A stretch of 64,000 nucleotides of DNA from Halisarca cf. caerulea (Eukaryota > Porifera > Demospongiae > Chondrillida > Halisarcidae), in assembly GCA_963170055.1 (NCBI GenBank), contig CAUJGJ010000455.1:124001-188000 (forward strand), given 5' to 3'. Positions within the stretch are counted from its first letter, which is position 1; each line of letters opens with the position of its first letter. Below the pieces are notes generated by a model, which did not search any database, was not told where the DNA came from, and worked only from the letters and a program-made list of their open reading frames with translations. Shown here piece after piece: positions 46,601-58,731 of the stretch. A program made the position numbers and the translations under genes.

Positions 46601-48380
46601 GAGGGGAGGATTTAAAGATGACTAGATTCTCTCGTGTGAAACCATGTGTAGATGTCTAACTCGGTGCTACTGGACTGCACAGTTTAGGACAGCGGCACCT
46701 CTTAACACGGAGCACATGACAGATAAGCACTAACAGGCTCATGATCACAGGCAGGCTGAGAAAATTTTCCCTGTATCCCAATTAGTGTTAATAGAGTCTA
46801 ATCTACAGTATCTGCATACAGTATGTCCGTATACATACGTAGGTGTAAGAACCGTGGGGGCAGTGGGGGCACTTGACCCCACAAAAAGAATGTAGGGGGC
46901 AGTGCCCCCACAAGCTGAATCGCCATATTAGTAGAAAATATATATGATGATTTCAATATTATACTAGCTATTCAGGGAGTTGAAACAATACTTGACCCTT
47001 GTAAAAGCCAATTTGGATAAAGAAATACCTACCTAACACGTTAGAACTGTAGAATTGGAACTGAAAGAAAAACAAGTGGCGCTCCAGCAGCCTTTTAATT
47101 TTAGTCATATGCAACCAATCTGTTGTGTATGTTGTCTTTTTGCTGTTACAAACATAGATGATAGAAGAATGAGCGGGCTTGTCATACAACACACTGATTT
47201 TGCCTTTGAACTCCTAAAGTAATGAAATGATAATTAAATTTACTGCCTATTCATGCAGACAAGGACAATTTGGCAGCTTCTGAAGAAGAAAATCTTAAAT
47301 TACATACATGTGTAAACAGTTTAGCTTTTTTTATGTCTTACACACATGCATGGTAGTATACAGTGTATAAGTGACACTGTGTTATGGTTGGTGCATTTAT
47401 AGTGCATTGACATCATACTAAACTATATTCCTATAGATCTGTCATCCCCCCCCCAACTTAAAACATCTTCCTACACCTATGGTGTATATGTAGTAACTGG
47501 AGTACTATAAACTGTGTATAATATACACAAAGAGAATTGCTGTTTATTTCTTTTGTCCTTTTGTTCTTGCTCATTCTTAGTTTCTTTATCTCAGCCAAAT
47601 CCAATGACCAGGTGAGTTAAGGTGTATACGTGTATATGTGCAGTATACATATGTACATACGTACATTGTATGCGTGTCTGCTCTTTAGAATACAGAGTAT
47701 GTACACTTGTAAAGTGTTAAAGTGTGGCTACTAACATTTGCATATGTGTACCGGTACTGAAGTTGGAACATCTACTTTGATTGTAGAGGGCACTCATAGG
47801 GTGTTTCGACTGCTGGTGATGACTCACAGTGATTGTACGATAGTGGTATTTGTAGGCAGGTGGTCCTTATGCAGAGTAGTGGTAATATCCCTGCGGTGGA
47901 CTGTGGACCTGCCTACAGTGATCTCTACAAATAGGTTACCCTTTTGAACAGTTAGTCTTCAAGGCTGGTTTCACTCCACCAAAATAAAATTGTGTTCATT
48001 TTGTTTTAACTATTGGACATCAGGTGTGTGTCATCCTTGTGCTTTGTAATGAATGTGCTGACCCAGGTCTGACATGCATGGCTTAACTTCTACTGTACGT
48101 AGGTCTTCAACTGCTTCAAACGTATGGCTGCTGAGTCGCTGGGTGTCAAACTAACTGTAGCAGATGTAGAACAGACAGCTGTATCCTTTGTGTACATTTG
48201 TTGCATTCTGTGTGTAGTGTGTACATACGTATGTATTTGTATGCTAGTGTAAGTAACTGAAGCTCTTGCATATGTATGTACATGGGTGTGAATAAGAGCT
48301 TCTGTGCATGGTAATTTTAAATGATTGTGTGGTATCGAATATTCTGTACAATGTGCTGTATTGTGCTGTGCTGTGCTGTG

Positions 48381-48421
<41 letters not shown>

Positions 48422-49247
48422 TGTGCGTGCGTGTGTGTGTATATATACGTACATGTGTACACATTTGCATGTTTTTTCTGTTTTGGTAAGTGTGTTACAT
48501 GCCAAAACTAGTATTTATAGTGTATGTATGTACATATGTGAATTAGGTGCAATAACTGCATAACATGCGTGTTAGCTATTTACTGTAGATCATGCTAAAT
48601 TTTCATTGTTACTATATTCTAAGGACTTTTGGGATTTCTACCCTTTGTCAATAACACACTTGGTGATGCTCAACAGTTATGTTCCCTGGCAGTCTCGTTA
48701 TCGAGGATTGAGCATTTCTTGAGCAATTTGGCTTGAGGATTAGGCAATTCTGAACAAATTTTTTGTAGAATTGTGTTGAAGACGATTTTCCAAAAACCTG
48801 CTGTGAATTATTGGATCCCCGGAATAGGTTTCACAGAAATGTGGTCTTGAAACCGAGCACAGTGTCATAGGATAGACTGTTACCTGTTGAACATGTGTTT
48901 GCAATCTGATGTTTGTAAGTACATGATCTGGACAAGCAATGTTGCACTTCTCAAAGAATGTGTGAAAGTGATTTGTTGATATGCGTGTGTATGTACACTT
49001 GTTTGTTCTTGTCCTGACCCCATTTGTCATGTGCATTTTTTGTACATGTGTTCATGCATGGTGTGCTTAATAGGATTGCATATGTACAAATATGTGTGCT
49101 GATATACATATGTGTAACTCATACTGCTTGATCCTTGACTCCTGTGTGTAGGCAGTTGTGAAAGCAGACATAGTGCAGTACGATGATAAACCAAGAGACC
49201 CTCCTCCAAGGACCGGAAATACAAGCTCTGTTTGTGTGTTACAGTAG
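43614..49247 (+). CDS. RAB28: RAB28 small GTPase, complete, seven exons
   Basis: Exons 43614-43791, 43954-44042, 45703-45835, 46482-46554, 47581-47611 (31 nt), 48103-48180, 49152-49247; 225 residues (human protein 221). [14 protein letters not shown] is the P-loop. [15 protein letters not shown] is switch I and its flank. [17 protein letters not shown] is the RAB28-specific G3 segment (WDIGGQ, not WDTAGQ). [15 protein letters not shown] holds the NKxD base motif plus the RAB28 signature [20 protein letters not shown] is G5. The C-terminus SSVCVLQ is a CaaX box predicted to be farnesylated, as for the divergent, ciliary/phagocytic RAB28, rather than geranylgeranylated. Start chosen at MADSDDEG, matching family MSDSEEE; an upstream in-frame TTG was ignored. 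Confidence 0.96.
44043..45702. other. RAB28 intron 2
   Basis: 1.66 kb. Holds a short hairpin (CATAGATACTC/GAGTATCTATG, 44153-44180), a possible decayed ribozyme-like motif at 45224-45256 and a G-rich tract at 45348-45379. No coding signal. Confidence 0.6.
45348..45379 (+). repeat. Poly-G tract
   Basis: Interrupted run of about 30 G on the plus (sense) strand of RAB28 intron 2; could form G-quadruplexes. Confidence 0.9.
46841..47482. mobile_element. Possible TIR element in RAB28 intron 4
   Basis: TAGGTGTAAGAA at the left and TTCCTACACCTA at the right (11 of 12 complementary), both next to G- or C-rich runs, about 640 bp apart, with no clear coding content. Confidence 0.3.
48380..48445. repeat. 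(GT)n microsatellite
   Basis: GT tract with a CTGTG-rich left edge in RAB28 intron 6. Confidence 0.93.
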
Positions 49248-49930
49248 TTGTCACAGCCAACACTGTCATCTTACTCCATGTTTGTGTTGCTTGTATGCAT
49301 ACTCTTTTAATATGTATTACACTGTATGTACATACATACGTATGTACGTATTGTGTACATATGTACTGTGTGCATGTGCTTGTTGGTACTGCTCTGTACA
49401 TACGTACCTCTATTCTGTGTTTTTTCAGTGTTGTGCTATGATGTCTAGCTCCATCGGTGTGTACTTACGCACAGGGCTTCAAATCACTTATGTATGTAAT
49501 GTATTATACAATTTATGTGTGTTTGTGTGTTCTATTTATGTACTGTATGTACATGATAATATGTAAATCTTTATCAGTCACTGTGGTTATAATTGCTTTA
49601 TCTTGTTTTCTTATTGTTCTTCTATTGTTATAGTAAAACGACACTGCTCTTCTGTCTACGTAGTTTGATTTAGCCTACAAGTACTTCATGTTATGTACAT
49701 GTCGAGAATTTGACAACGTTATATGCATTCTTTGGAATGGCTGTGTGTGCTAGTATGGGTTGTCTACTGTTTCATGTACTGGTTTAAAGTGTTCGCATTG
49801 TTATCTACAGGTACAGTAAGACTTAGTGCAAAATTGACTTGCACACATCCCCATGTGTAGAAGAAGTATTGATAGTTATGTATGTGTGAATTGTACATGT
49901 TAGTGCTGGTTTCAGTTCAGTCCTCCATTG

Positions 49931-52900
49931 CTATTGATGCAAGGCTCTCACTGTAATCAGTAGCATTAAGGCAATGAGTGACTTTGGAGAGGAGGGATGG
50001 ATGTTTGCAGCGCTCTTTGCTTTTTCTCCAGAGCTATGACGTACTCTGTTATCCTCAATGATCTTTGTCACTGAGATTCTGAATTGCTCCATGTCAGTGA
50101 CCTGATACAGATCCATGGAGTATACCCGTGATTTGATGTACCCAAACCCTGTATCTTTCCATGCTTCCACTGTGTCTATACTACCGACTCCATTGTGACA
50201 TGTGTTTGATGTGTTAAACTGCATGTAGTCCTCCATGTGGTGCGACCCAGTTAGGCAAATCTTTCCAACTAGTCCGAAAATTGTGTAGTTAAACTTGAGC
50301 GCCCCTCGTCCGCAGCTGATGATGGGATAGGGGCGTGTTCTGTAGGGTCCAAGTAGCTCTTTAGTCAGGGCTTCTATTGGCATGAGGATGCTGTACTTTG
50401 GCTGGTGGTAGAAGCAGCCAAGATGCTGTAGACCTGTGAATGGTTGTGCAGTAAATTCTGATAGCCAAATTTACATACATAGCTCATGATAATGTACAGC
50501 TTAATTTGCTCCACAAGTCAACTGAGTATGTTTGATCCTAGTAGTGAACATATCCAATGGGTATGTGTGTGTATGTATGTACTTAAATTGGAACATCCGC
50601 GTGGATGGCTGGGCACAAGTCAAACTTATTCCACTTGTACATCGTCGTTCCAGGAATTTTGCTTATTGAAATGACCCGGTGTTGTAGTTGGCAATGGAAT
50701 GCTTAGTTTGTTATTCCTTCAATGATTTCGGAAAAGTACATTGATCCCCAAACTGTGGACTATGCGTAGGTGCATTGATCCACAAGCTGTGGACTATGCG
50801 TAGGTGCATTGATCCCCAAACTGTGGACTATGCGTAGGTGCATTGAGGTACTGATCGAAGGGTTTACTCTGTATGTGTACTATTATCCTGTACCAGGAGC
50901 GCATAATAATTAGGTCACCTAAATATTATGCGCTCCTGCCTGTATGTATATATTATCATGTGTTTTCTGGAATGTATGTACGTGCATTCCAAGGATGTGC
51001 ATTGTTAGAGGAGAACTGACCTGTGTTATTGCCTTCTATTGCACACGTCTGCATATTGCAGTTTTCTTGTTTCCTTTGTGAGTTGCTTGTTTCTTTGGCA
51101 CGTGTACTCACACCACTGCCACACTTCCTGCCACATCTTGACTGTGAGCTCCACTTGATTGAAGCTGTCAAAATGTACACACATTACATGCATATAAATT
51201 ATGTGTGCCTATCAAATACTTCTGTAATTAGGCAGCACATGAATGCAGTCACTGTTACCTTAAAGTTACAAATTTATAATTTTGTGAAACTATAGCTTAT
51301 GCAAATTATGTGAGGAAATTCCCCTTGAATTTATTATAACTTGCATGGCTGCACCTATCACTATTCTAGTTCATGGTATGATTGTGTGATTTTTGAAGGC
51401 TGACTTTACAAAATCACATATTATTATTGCATGCATAAGTGTAGATTTATTTCAGTATGAATTAATTGCAGTGGAGTCTGGATAAGTTAAATCCCTAGGG
51501 ACTGAAAAATAAATTCCATTTATCAGAACTTCTACTTGACAGTTTGTTCATCAATCTTAGTATTGAATGAGTAGACACAAACAAACTCCCTCGATTTATC
51601 CAGAACTTCCAATTAACAAGTGAATTCGACTTAAATGGACTGCACAGTATGCTATTGGTATTTATGGCTATATATAATAGAAGTAAGCATAATATGTTTA
51701 CGTGTGCAACACTCACTTGAAGGTATTGTATGGCAGGGCACACCATGGTTACAGCTTTGTACCATTTGATTTTCCCCAACACATTCCGATGAGCTGATCA
51801 CCGCACCTGATTGATTGTTGATGCAAACACGAGTTCTCAAGCGCCCTCCTCCGGTGCATGTCTTTGTGCACTTTGTCCATCCAGACCACTCACTCCACAC
51901 AGCCAGAGGGTTACAAGAGTCCAGGTTGCATTTGGTAAAGTGAATATCTGAGCCGGGACATGCCTCCCCACCCACACAGTGTCTTGTCCTATGCTGCATT
52001 CCTCCACCACAACTTCTGCTACATGTGCTCCAAGAGGTCCACATGGTCCAGGTTGGTACTGTGAATACATACACAATAATGAATAGCAGCTAATGTACAT
52101 ACAACCACGAGCTGGAAGTTTGATGGCATTGCACACAGACAAACTCATCATCAATTGCATGTCTAAAGGATGCACTGGAAGCTTCTCATGGCCTCAGTTT
52201 ATACGTAAGCTGTACGTTACTAGCTTAGTTTATGTGACCTGCAAATTGTATGCTATTATGTATGCGCTGCAAACTGCATGCTAGAAAGCCAGCAGTACAG
52301 CCTGTGACCCTGTACTGTGTAATTTTGCAGTGCGAATCAATTCATTCAAAGGATGCCTGCCTGCATGGCTAATACTGTCTCATTATTACAATGTAGGTAC
52401 AATTATGTGACAACAAGCAGCCATTGTGTGATGTTAGCTGATGTCATTTTGTTCATGAGCACATGTCCTGATGCTCGCACAATGAACTTCCTCTCACTGG
52501 GCATAAAACAGCTAATAACTAAACACAGTGAGACCGCTGTAACCTGACACAACTTATTTAGACATTCTCTCTAATCTGACAATCTCATGAGGAGCAAATC
52601 TCCATATTCTGTAATCTGACAAGCTCCTAGTCAAATTTCTTTTCAAGCTTTTGGAGTGTCAGATTAGAGAGGCTTCACTGCATGTGTACATGTACTATGT
52701 ATACTCACTCCCATTGGGGCAGACATTCATGTTGCATTTCTCCTCTTGAAAATTTGCACCAACACATCCAGTTCCTCCCAGGCAGGTCCTCATTTTGGAG
52801 CGAACTCCTCCATTGCATGGTTCACTGCAGTCGGACCATGATGACCATATGGACCATGTCCCTGTATTAACAGCTACAGTACAAATATTGTGTGTAAGTC

Positions 52901-52978
52901 AATAGTGATATATTTCAATATGTGTAACAATGTAACAGCATTGAATGTGCAAACACATGCACGCACATATGCACACAT

Positions 52979-53060
<82 letters not shown>

Positions 53061-56000
53061 CACACATAAATTTACTGTTAATGTGCTCTATTGTACACTC
53101 AAACTCCCCTTATCCGGGCACCTTGGGACCGGGCACTGTCCGTAACTCAGAAACAGCCGTAACTGGGAATACACATGTACATTTTGCTCATACAGTATAG
53201 AGTACAGTACAGTACATTATACGAACATATACAGGTATATATACTATCACGATTGGCAGTTGATCTGGCATACGTTACTACGTATGCCAGATCACACATA
53301 CTAGGTTACTAGATTCCGCCATCTTCTCAAAGTGAGCTCTATTACCACACGCTATTATTATTACGTTAGGTAAGTTTATATTGACAGGGGAAGCCTTTAG
53401 CCAAGTGGCTATTATTCTAGGCACCCTATTTGATCATAGATAATAGAAATCTAGATTAGATCATAGACCCTATGATTAGATTCATTCATATGGAACCTGC
53501 TCGATAACCAGTAATCCAGCCAGCTGTGACCCATGTACGTACAAGCGCCGGGGGCGGAAGGGAAGAAACGTTTCTTCCCTTCGGCCCCCGGTGCTTGTAC
53601 GTACGTGGGTCACAGCTGGCCGGACTAGGTAGACAGAGGAGTCCAGATATGGGGAGTTTGAGTGTATATACATTCACATATATTACACAAATATCCATCT
53701 CACGTGAGTTTTGACAGGTGTACAAGGTGTTAACATGTTGGACATCTCTTGCTGAGAATGTCGGTACATTTCCCATTCTTCTTGTGTCAACCGATCTATC
53801 CCAGGGTACAATAGTTGGCCGTCCATTCCTCGAGAAATCATGTGATCCATAGTGCATAATTGAGTAATAATCATAGGGAATTCCATTGGTTAGTGAATTT
53901 GTTACCTTTCTGAAATTGTGCTCTGTCCCTATTCAAAACACAATTATTGAATTTGATTTTATTTCTTGTACAATGAATCATGTATCTTTTAAGGACATGA
54001 TAGGGACTCATTGATACATTGACTTATGTAATATAACTTTTGAACAGATTCTCAGGTAGCAGATCAATTGTACAAAATCAATGTACAGAACGTTTCGGCT
54101 GCATAGACCTTCATCAGCTGTAAAACTCATCTATATCTTTTATTGTACGGAACTCTAAAGTACAAAATTGGCCAATATATGGTTTAATTAATGAAAATAT
54201 TGCAAATGATTTAATACAACGTACTGTAGTATAATAATTCTTTGTTTTGTTGCTGTCAACACGTATGTTACAAATATATACTTCCGCAGAAAAACTTCTG
54301 ATGTAGTTTACTGTTATATTGTTATGGAAACAAATTTGGTTTCTTTAGAGACTAACACTATATCCCAAATATATCCAAGCGGGAGTCTCCAATTCAAATA
54401 TTAGCATTAGCTACGCCAGCCATCATGGAGGTATATACAGTAAATAGTTTTTCTCATCATGTAACAGTACATCTAGTACTCCCTCTCCAGCAGGGTGGTC
54501 ACCAGAAAAGAAAAATAAAGAGGGTGGCATTCGTGTAAGCCAGTAGTAGACTAGTGCACAGCTGCCATTATCCTGGTTCACTTCTATATTATTTAGTATT
54601 GAGTTACTCCCCTGCATTTGTAAAATTCTTGTGAAGTGGGAAATTTGCTTAAAATATATGATATGCACAGTGTCAGTATTACCTAATCTGTCCACTCAGT
54701 GTCTGAACAAAGAAGGATTAACTAAGCCAAAATTTAAGGAGGGTGGCCCACCCTGCTTAAAAGGGTTGGCGAGAACACTGCTCTCCAGTACACTGTACAT
54801 ACATACAGTGACATCCTTATGTATGCGCTAAACACTCTTGGGACCAATGGAGATTGCTCCATTTAGAGGGAATTCCAGATTAGGGGATGTTACCATGCTC
54901 GGCAAAATTAATGACAGTGACATGACTTGAGTAGACATCCATTTTATAGGGGGGTGGTGATTGAAGAGTCTCAAGTGTGGAGAGGTTTCCTTGTCTTGTC
55001 ATTATCTTCCTATTGGCTCTAAAAGTATGAGCATTTCTTACCATAGGATGTCATGCACCAGAACCATAGGATGTCATCCATGTACACTAGTGATGCTGCA
55101 CCAGAACCATAGGATGTCATCCATGCACACTAGTGATGCTGCACCAGAACCATAGGATGTCACCCATGTACACTAGTGATGCTGCACCAGAACCATAGGA
55201 TGTTGTCCATGTACACTAGTGATGCTGCACCAGAACCATAGGATGTCATCCATGTACACTAGTGATGCTGCACCAGAATTAGGGCATGTGCTAACCTTCC
55301 TCAATGTTCTGGAACAATATTTGTACGTATCTGTCTCTGTCTGGCCTACTCTGCTCATGCCAGCGTCCAAGAGCATGCAGAATCTCATGGATCACGATTC
55401 TTGTATGCTCACAGCCACTTCCAATTGAGATGTCCTGTACACCTCCTATTTGTCCCACATGTGAACTGCAGCTGAATAGAAAGCACAACTAGTGGTACCA
55501 GTAGATGCACACTGCATCTTGTTCCTGATGAGACACAATGTATTTTGCACAGTGGACGACAGTGGTGTTTATATGATTTTAACTGCACTATACACTTACA
55601 CTTGTGACTGCCTGTGTCCTCCGTATATATTTCACATATTTGGTCCCATATGCCTTAACACTACAAGTTTACGAGTATACAAGGGAAACCCCCTTAGTTA
55701 ATTTTAGCTTACATGTCTGTAACTTCTTGCTATAGCAAGGAAGTACATAAACTCAGTTCATATGCATGATTGTTGAAGAGTAATTGTGCGGATTGCAGAT
55801 TATTATCATACCCATATATCTGTGACTTTGTAGTGTGTATGTAGATTGTCTTAAACTTCTTTTATGCTGCTTTTGAGATTGTGCAGACTGTATGTATGCA
55901 TGCACAGTTAATGTATGACTATACCAGAAGCCTACATACTCACCCACTGCCACGGATGAATCGCACATAGCTCCATTCATTTGTCCTCTCTCTAAAACTA

Positions 56001-56067
56001 ATGCAAGTTCTTCTCTGGAATACCGCCATGGCTTCTTGGATGGCCCTCCTTGCCCTTCTATCTGGTT

Positions 56068-56142
<75 letters not shown>

Positions 56143-56736
56143 ATATATAAGTACATGTGCAAATTAAAAGTAGTTATATAAGTGTACATTCTTTAATGGT
56201 CAACAGTTATTGTTCAATTCACATTATATACATAATTTCTACGCTTCATAATCACTTACTGAGGCTGTGGTCCAATGCAAAGGGAAGAACACCACCTCGC
56301 CACAACTGCCTTGCGTTCCTCACTACTGCTCCCTGTGGAGCAAAAGGGTCATGGTAGTATTGCTGAGCAAGCAACTCTTCCTGCTCTCGTGTTAGAATGA
56401 TGTCTTCGCCCATGGTGCTTGCTTGACCTATATTCAAGGATTGGCAGGTATTAGTAGTTCAGATGTATACGTGTACATGCATGGAAAGAGGGTGCAGGGG
56501 GAAATTTATAGCATGAAATGGTTAACACCTGGGATGGAAACCTTGCTATCCTACTTACTTCCAGTGCTGACCTACTGAGCCAATAGTACCTCCTCGAATG
56601 AAGCGTTTAAATTCTGAAATGTACTGTACTGACACCAGTTTTACTTACTTTTCTGGTAATGAGCCTGTGTTGAGCATCCCAGGCTTAGCATCCCTACCAT
56701 CACTGCTGCCAAGAAAGCAGAATGTGATGGAGACAT
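49931..56736 (-). CDS. Secreted astacin metalloprotease with TSP1 repeats, complete, nine exons
   Basis: Exons 56649-56736, 56260-56427, 55944-56061, 55296-55471, 53704-53922, 52709-52873, 51717-52058, 51021-51164, 49931-50433, all in phase; 640 residues. A signal peptide ([19 protein letters not shown]) is followed by a short propeptide. [17 protein letters not shown] begins the catalytic domain. [19 protein letters not shown] is the zinc site (HExxHxxGxxHE) with its RxDRD tail, and YYSIMHYGS is the Met-turn, so it should be active. Three TSP1 repeats follow ([34 protein letters not shown]), then a degenerate fourth ([16 protein letters not shown]). The last exon encodes a cysteine domain starting LGCFYHQP with [11 protein letters not shown] and [12 protein letters not shown]-like. 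A short hydrophobic C-terminus ([14 protein letters not shown]) may be a GPI signal. Likely role: extracellular matrix or precursor processing. Confidence 0.93.
50739..50844. repeat. 34-bp tandem repeat, three units
   Basis: Unit CATTGATCCCCAAACTGTGG followed by ACTATGCGTAGGTG, at 50739, 50773 and 50807, in the last intron of the astacin gene. Confidence 0.95.
50895..50938. repeat. Near-perfect palindrome
   Basis: AGGAGCGCATAAT... and ...ATTATGCGCTCCT form a hairpin with arms of about 20 bases and a very small loop. Confidence 0.85.
51469..51642. mobile_element. MITE in astacin-gene intron
   Basis: CAGTGGAGTCTGGATAAGTT at the left and ...GACTTAAATGGACTG at the right form imperfect inverted ends; non-coding, about 174 bp. 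Confidence 0.5.
52526..52680. mobile_element. MITE in astacin-gene intron
   Basis: CAGTGAGACCGCTGTAACCT...GACAC at the left mirrors GTGTCAGATTAGAGAGGCTT...CACTG at the right, with TCTGACA repeats inside. Confidence 0.65.
52976..53060. repeat. (CA)n microsatellite
   Basis: About 40 CA units just left of the 53096 transposon. Confidence 0.97.
53096..53664. mobile_element. 569-bp TIR element carrying two internal hairpins
   Basis: Ends CACTCAAACTCCCCTTATCC and its inverse GGATATGGGGAGTTTGAGTG-like sequence (two mismatches over 22), with TA on both sides. The interior contains a perfect 15-base-arm hairpin at 53261-53294 and a 53-base-arm, GC-rich hairpin at 53516-53623. No open frame of note. 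In the astacin-gene intron between exons 5 and 6. Confidence 0.8.
54092..54117 (-). ncRNA. Hammerhead-ribozyme-like core
   Basis: The minus strand reads CTGATGA, then AGGTCTATGCAGCC (weak stem II), then GAAAC: the two invariant boxes of a hammerhead in the right order and spacing. After GAAAC the sequence GTTCTGTA could give a short stem III and a GUA cleavage triplet. Stem I pairing is poor. Such motifs occur in Penelope-like retroelements (family knowledge). Activity is not shown. Confidence 0.4.
55030..55275. repeat. 43-bp minisatellite, about five units
   Basis: Unit AGTGATGCTGCACCAGAACC followed by ATAGGATGTCATCCATGTACACT. It ends about 20 bases from the donor of the astacin active-site exon (55296-55471). 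Confidence 0.93.
56070..56140. repeat. (GT)n microsatellite
   Basis: About 35 GT units (CA on the gene strand) directly in front of the acceptor region of astacin exon 3. Confidence 0.97.
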
Positions 56737-57641
56737 TCTGTTCAGTTCTGTAACTGGACTTGTAGTTAACCGGTGTGTATGCTAGCGATTGACTGGTACA
56801 CTGAGAGCATATACCTTTAAATCTTGAATGATCAACGTTCACAGAAAGAATACCATATACATATACGTGAATGTTCTAATTTACATTGAAAGGGTAGATT
56901 CTGTTTAAAGTGAACATGAAAACTACTGACTAAGGTGTCATGTACAAAAACATAAATACACATTGAAAAACCCTTTTATAGTTAGGTCACACTTATGAAT
57001 TGATGAGTGCATGTCACAAGATACTGCATGTATGTGGAATATCCTTCATCTACTGCATTTTCAACATAATTTTTTGGTATATACTGTTTTTAGAGTATCT
57101 ATGATTTTCATTCAGTGAAGCTGGCCATGGACTATATTACGCATGCATTCATATGTTGTGGTAATCGATGTATGCACTATAGCTGGTATCATGTGTTTGC
57201 ACATGCATGCAACATTGCATAGCTTTCTTATTCACCAAGAAAGACTTAGGAGTAAATCCGTGTTTGCTATAATTTGAGTGGTATAAAATTTATAATAATA
57301 TTATCATTATATCAATGTATGTGTGTTGCATTCATATTATTTAAATGTTCTGTATATATGTATTGTAAGAAATGCATATATTCAGATTCCTCCACACGTA
57401 CAATTTTATTTGCAAAACACATCCATACCTATCTGTTCATCTGTGACCAAACCAGTACCCCCTGATCGTACAGGCAGTCACTTAACACTATTCTTTATGT
57501 GCTTAATCATGCATGTGCACACATGCACAGATGTACATGCACACATACACACATGCGTGCATGCGCTCATGCGCACATGCACACACACACACACACTCTC
57601 GTATGCACACACACACATACACACACACACACACACACAAC

Positions 57642-57685
<44 letters not shown>

Positions 57686-57704
57686 ATGCAACACACACAC
57701 ATGC

Positions 57705-57759
<55 letters not shown>

Positions 57760-58731
57760 ACACACACCTGGCGACACAAAAATTGTAATTATTGGGTTAG
57801 TTCAAATTGCACTCATACATCTGCACATTTTGTGTTTACAGTACTAATCCTCCCATATCCTCTTTCCACATGTAGTCATGTACTGCTATGAGGGGGTGGT
57901 ACATACTTGACTTTGATGGTCGTTGTTGCCAGTAACCAGATATGCATCACTGTATTCAGGTTTTCCCATGAGTTTGTGTGCTCACACACAAGTACTATTT
58001 GTATGCACACGTGTCCACTCTCTGATTCTTGTTGTGTTTTGAGGTTGTGCTGAAATGATAAACATGTGTATGTGTACGTGGGCATGTGCATTCCTCTGCA
58101 TGTTCCTTGCACACTACGGGATCAGTGTTTGTATACACTACAGCTTCAGCATGCTATGTACGGGGTAGCTTTGTAGGATGTTTGTATAATCTGCATGTAC
58201 ATGAAGAGCCTTCTGAAAGACCACTCAAATACCACGCAATAGCGACCTCTGTAGACAGGTGGGCCTTATATAGAGCTTTATAGTAACTATTAAAGCTGAG
58301 GTGGCCTCTATAGTTCAGCCTATATATTATATATATAGTGGCCATGCACTGTAGGCAGCTGGTCTTGAGACAGCCAGGTGCATGTGCATGTGTTTTTGTC
58401 TAGATTTCATGTGTTCTGATATGTACATTTTGATTTCTAATCAATTGATGAATTCGTAAAAGGACAGATGTAATTGATGAAGCAAACAATTCTATAAAAT
58501 CATTCAAACATTGCCTTAGGGATAAACACAAATATACGTATGCACTCCTCATGCATCCAAACATTTGTACAGGTATACATAAAAGGAAATGGCTGTATGT
58601 AGATGGAACACACAACTTGACTGTTGACATTAATTACCAAATCACAAATTTTTGTAAAACAAAATAATACATATTGACAAGCACACGCAGTGCTGATACA
58701 TAAGTATACATGTACATAGTGTCTTGAGCTT
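56737..58731. other. Intergenic region upstream of astacin gene
   Basis: Contains a compound (CA)n array at about 57570-57770 and AT-rich sequence. It lies between the 5' end of the astacin gene and the 3' end of the HSPA12-like gene, both on the minus strand, so it must hold the astacin promoter and the HSPA12 3' UTR. No other gene recognised. Confidence 0.5.

Noticed and set aside
57300..57850. Plus-strand gene between the astacin and HSPA12-like genes
   Set aside because: The only open frames depend on CA repeats; no splice-linked coding signal was seen.
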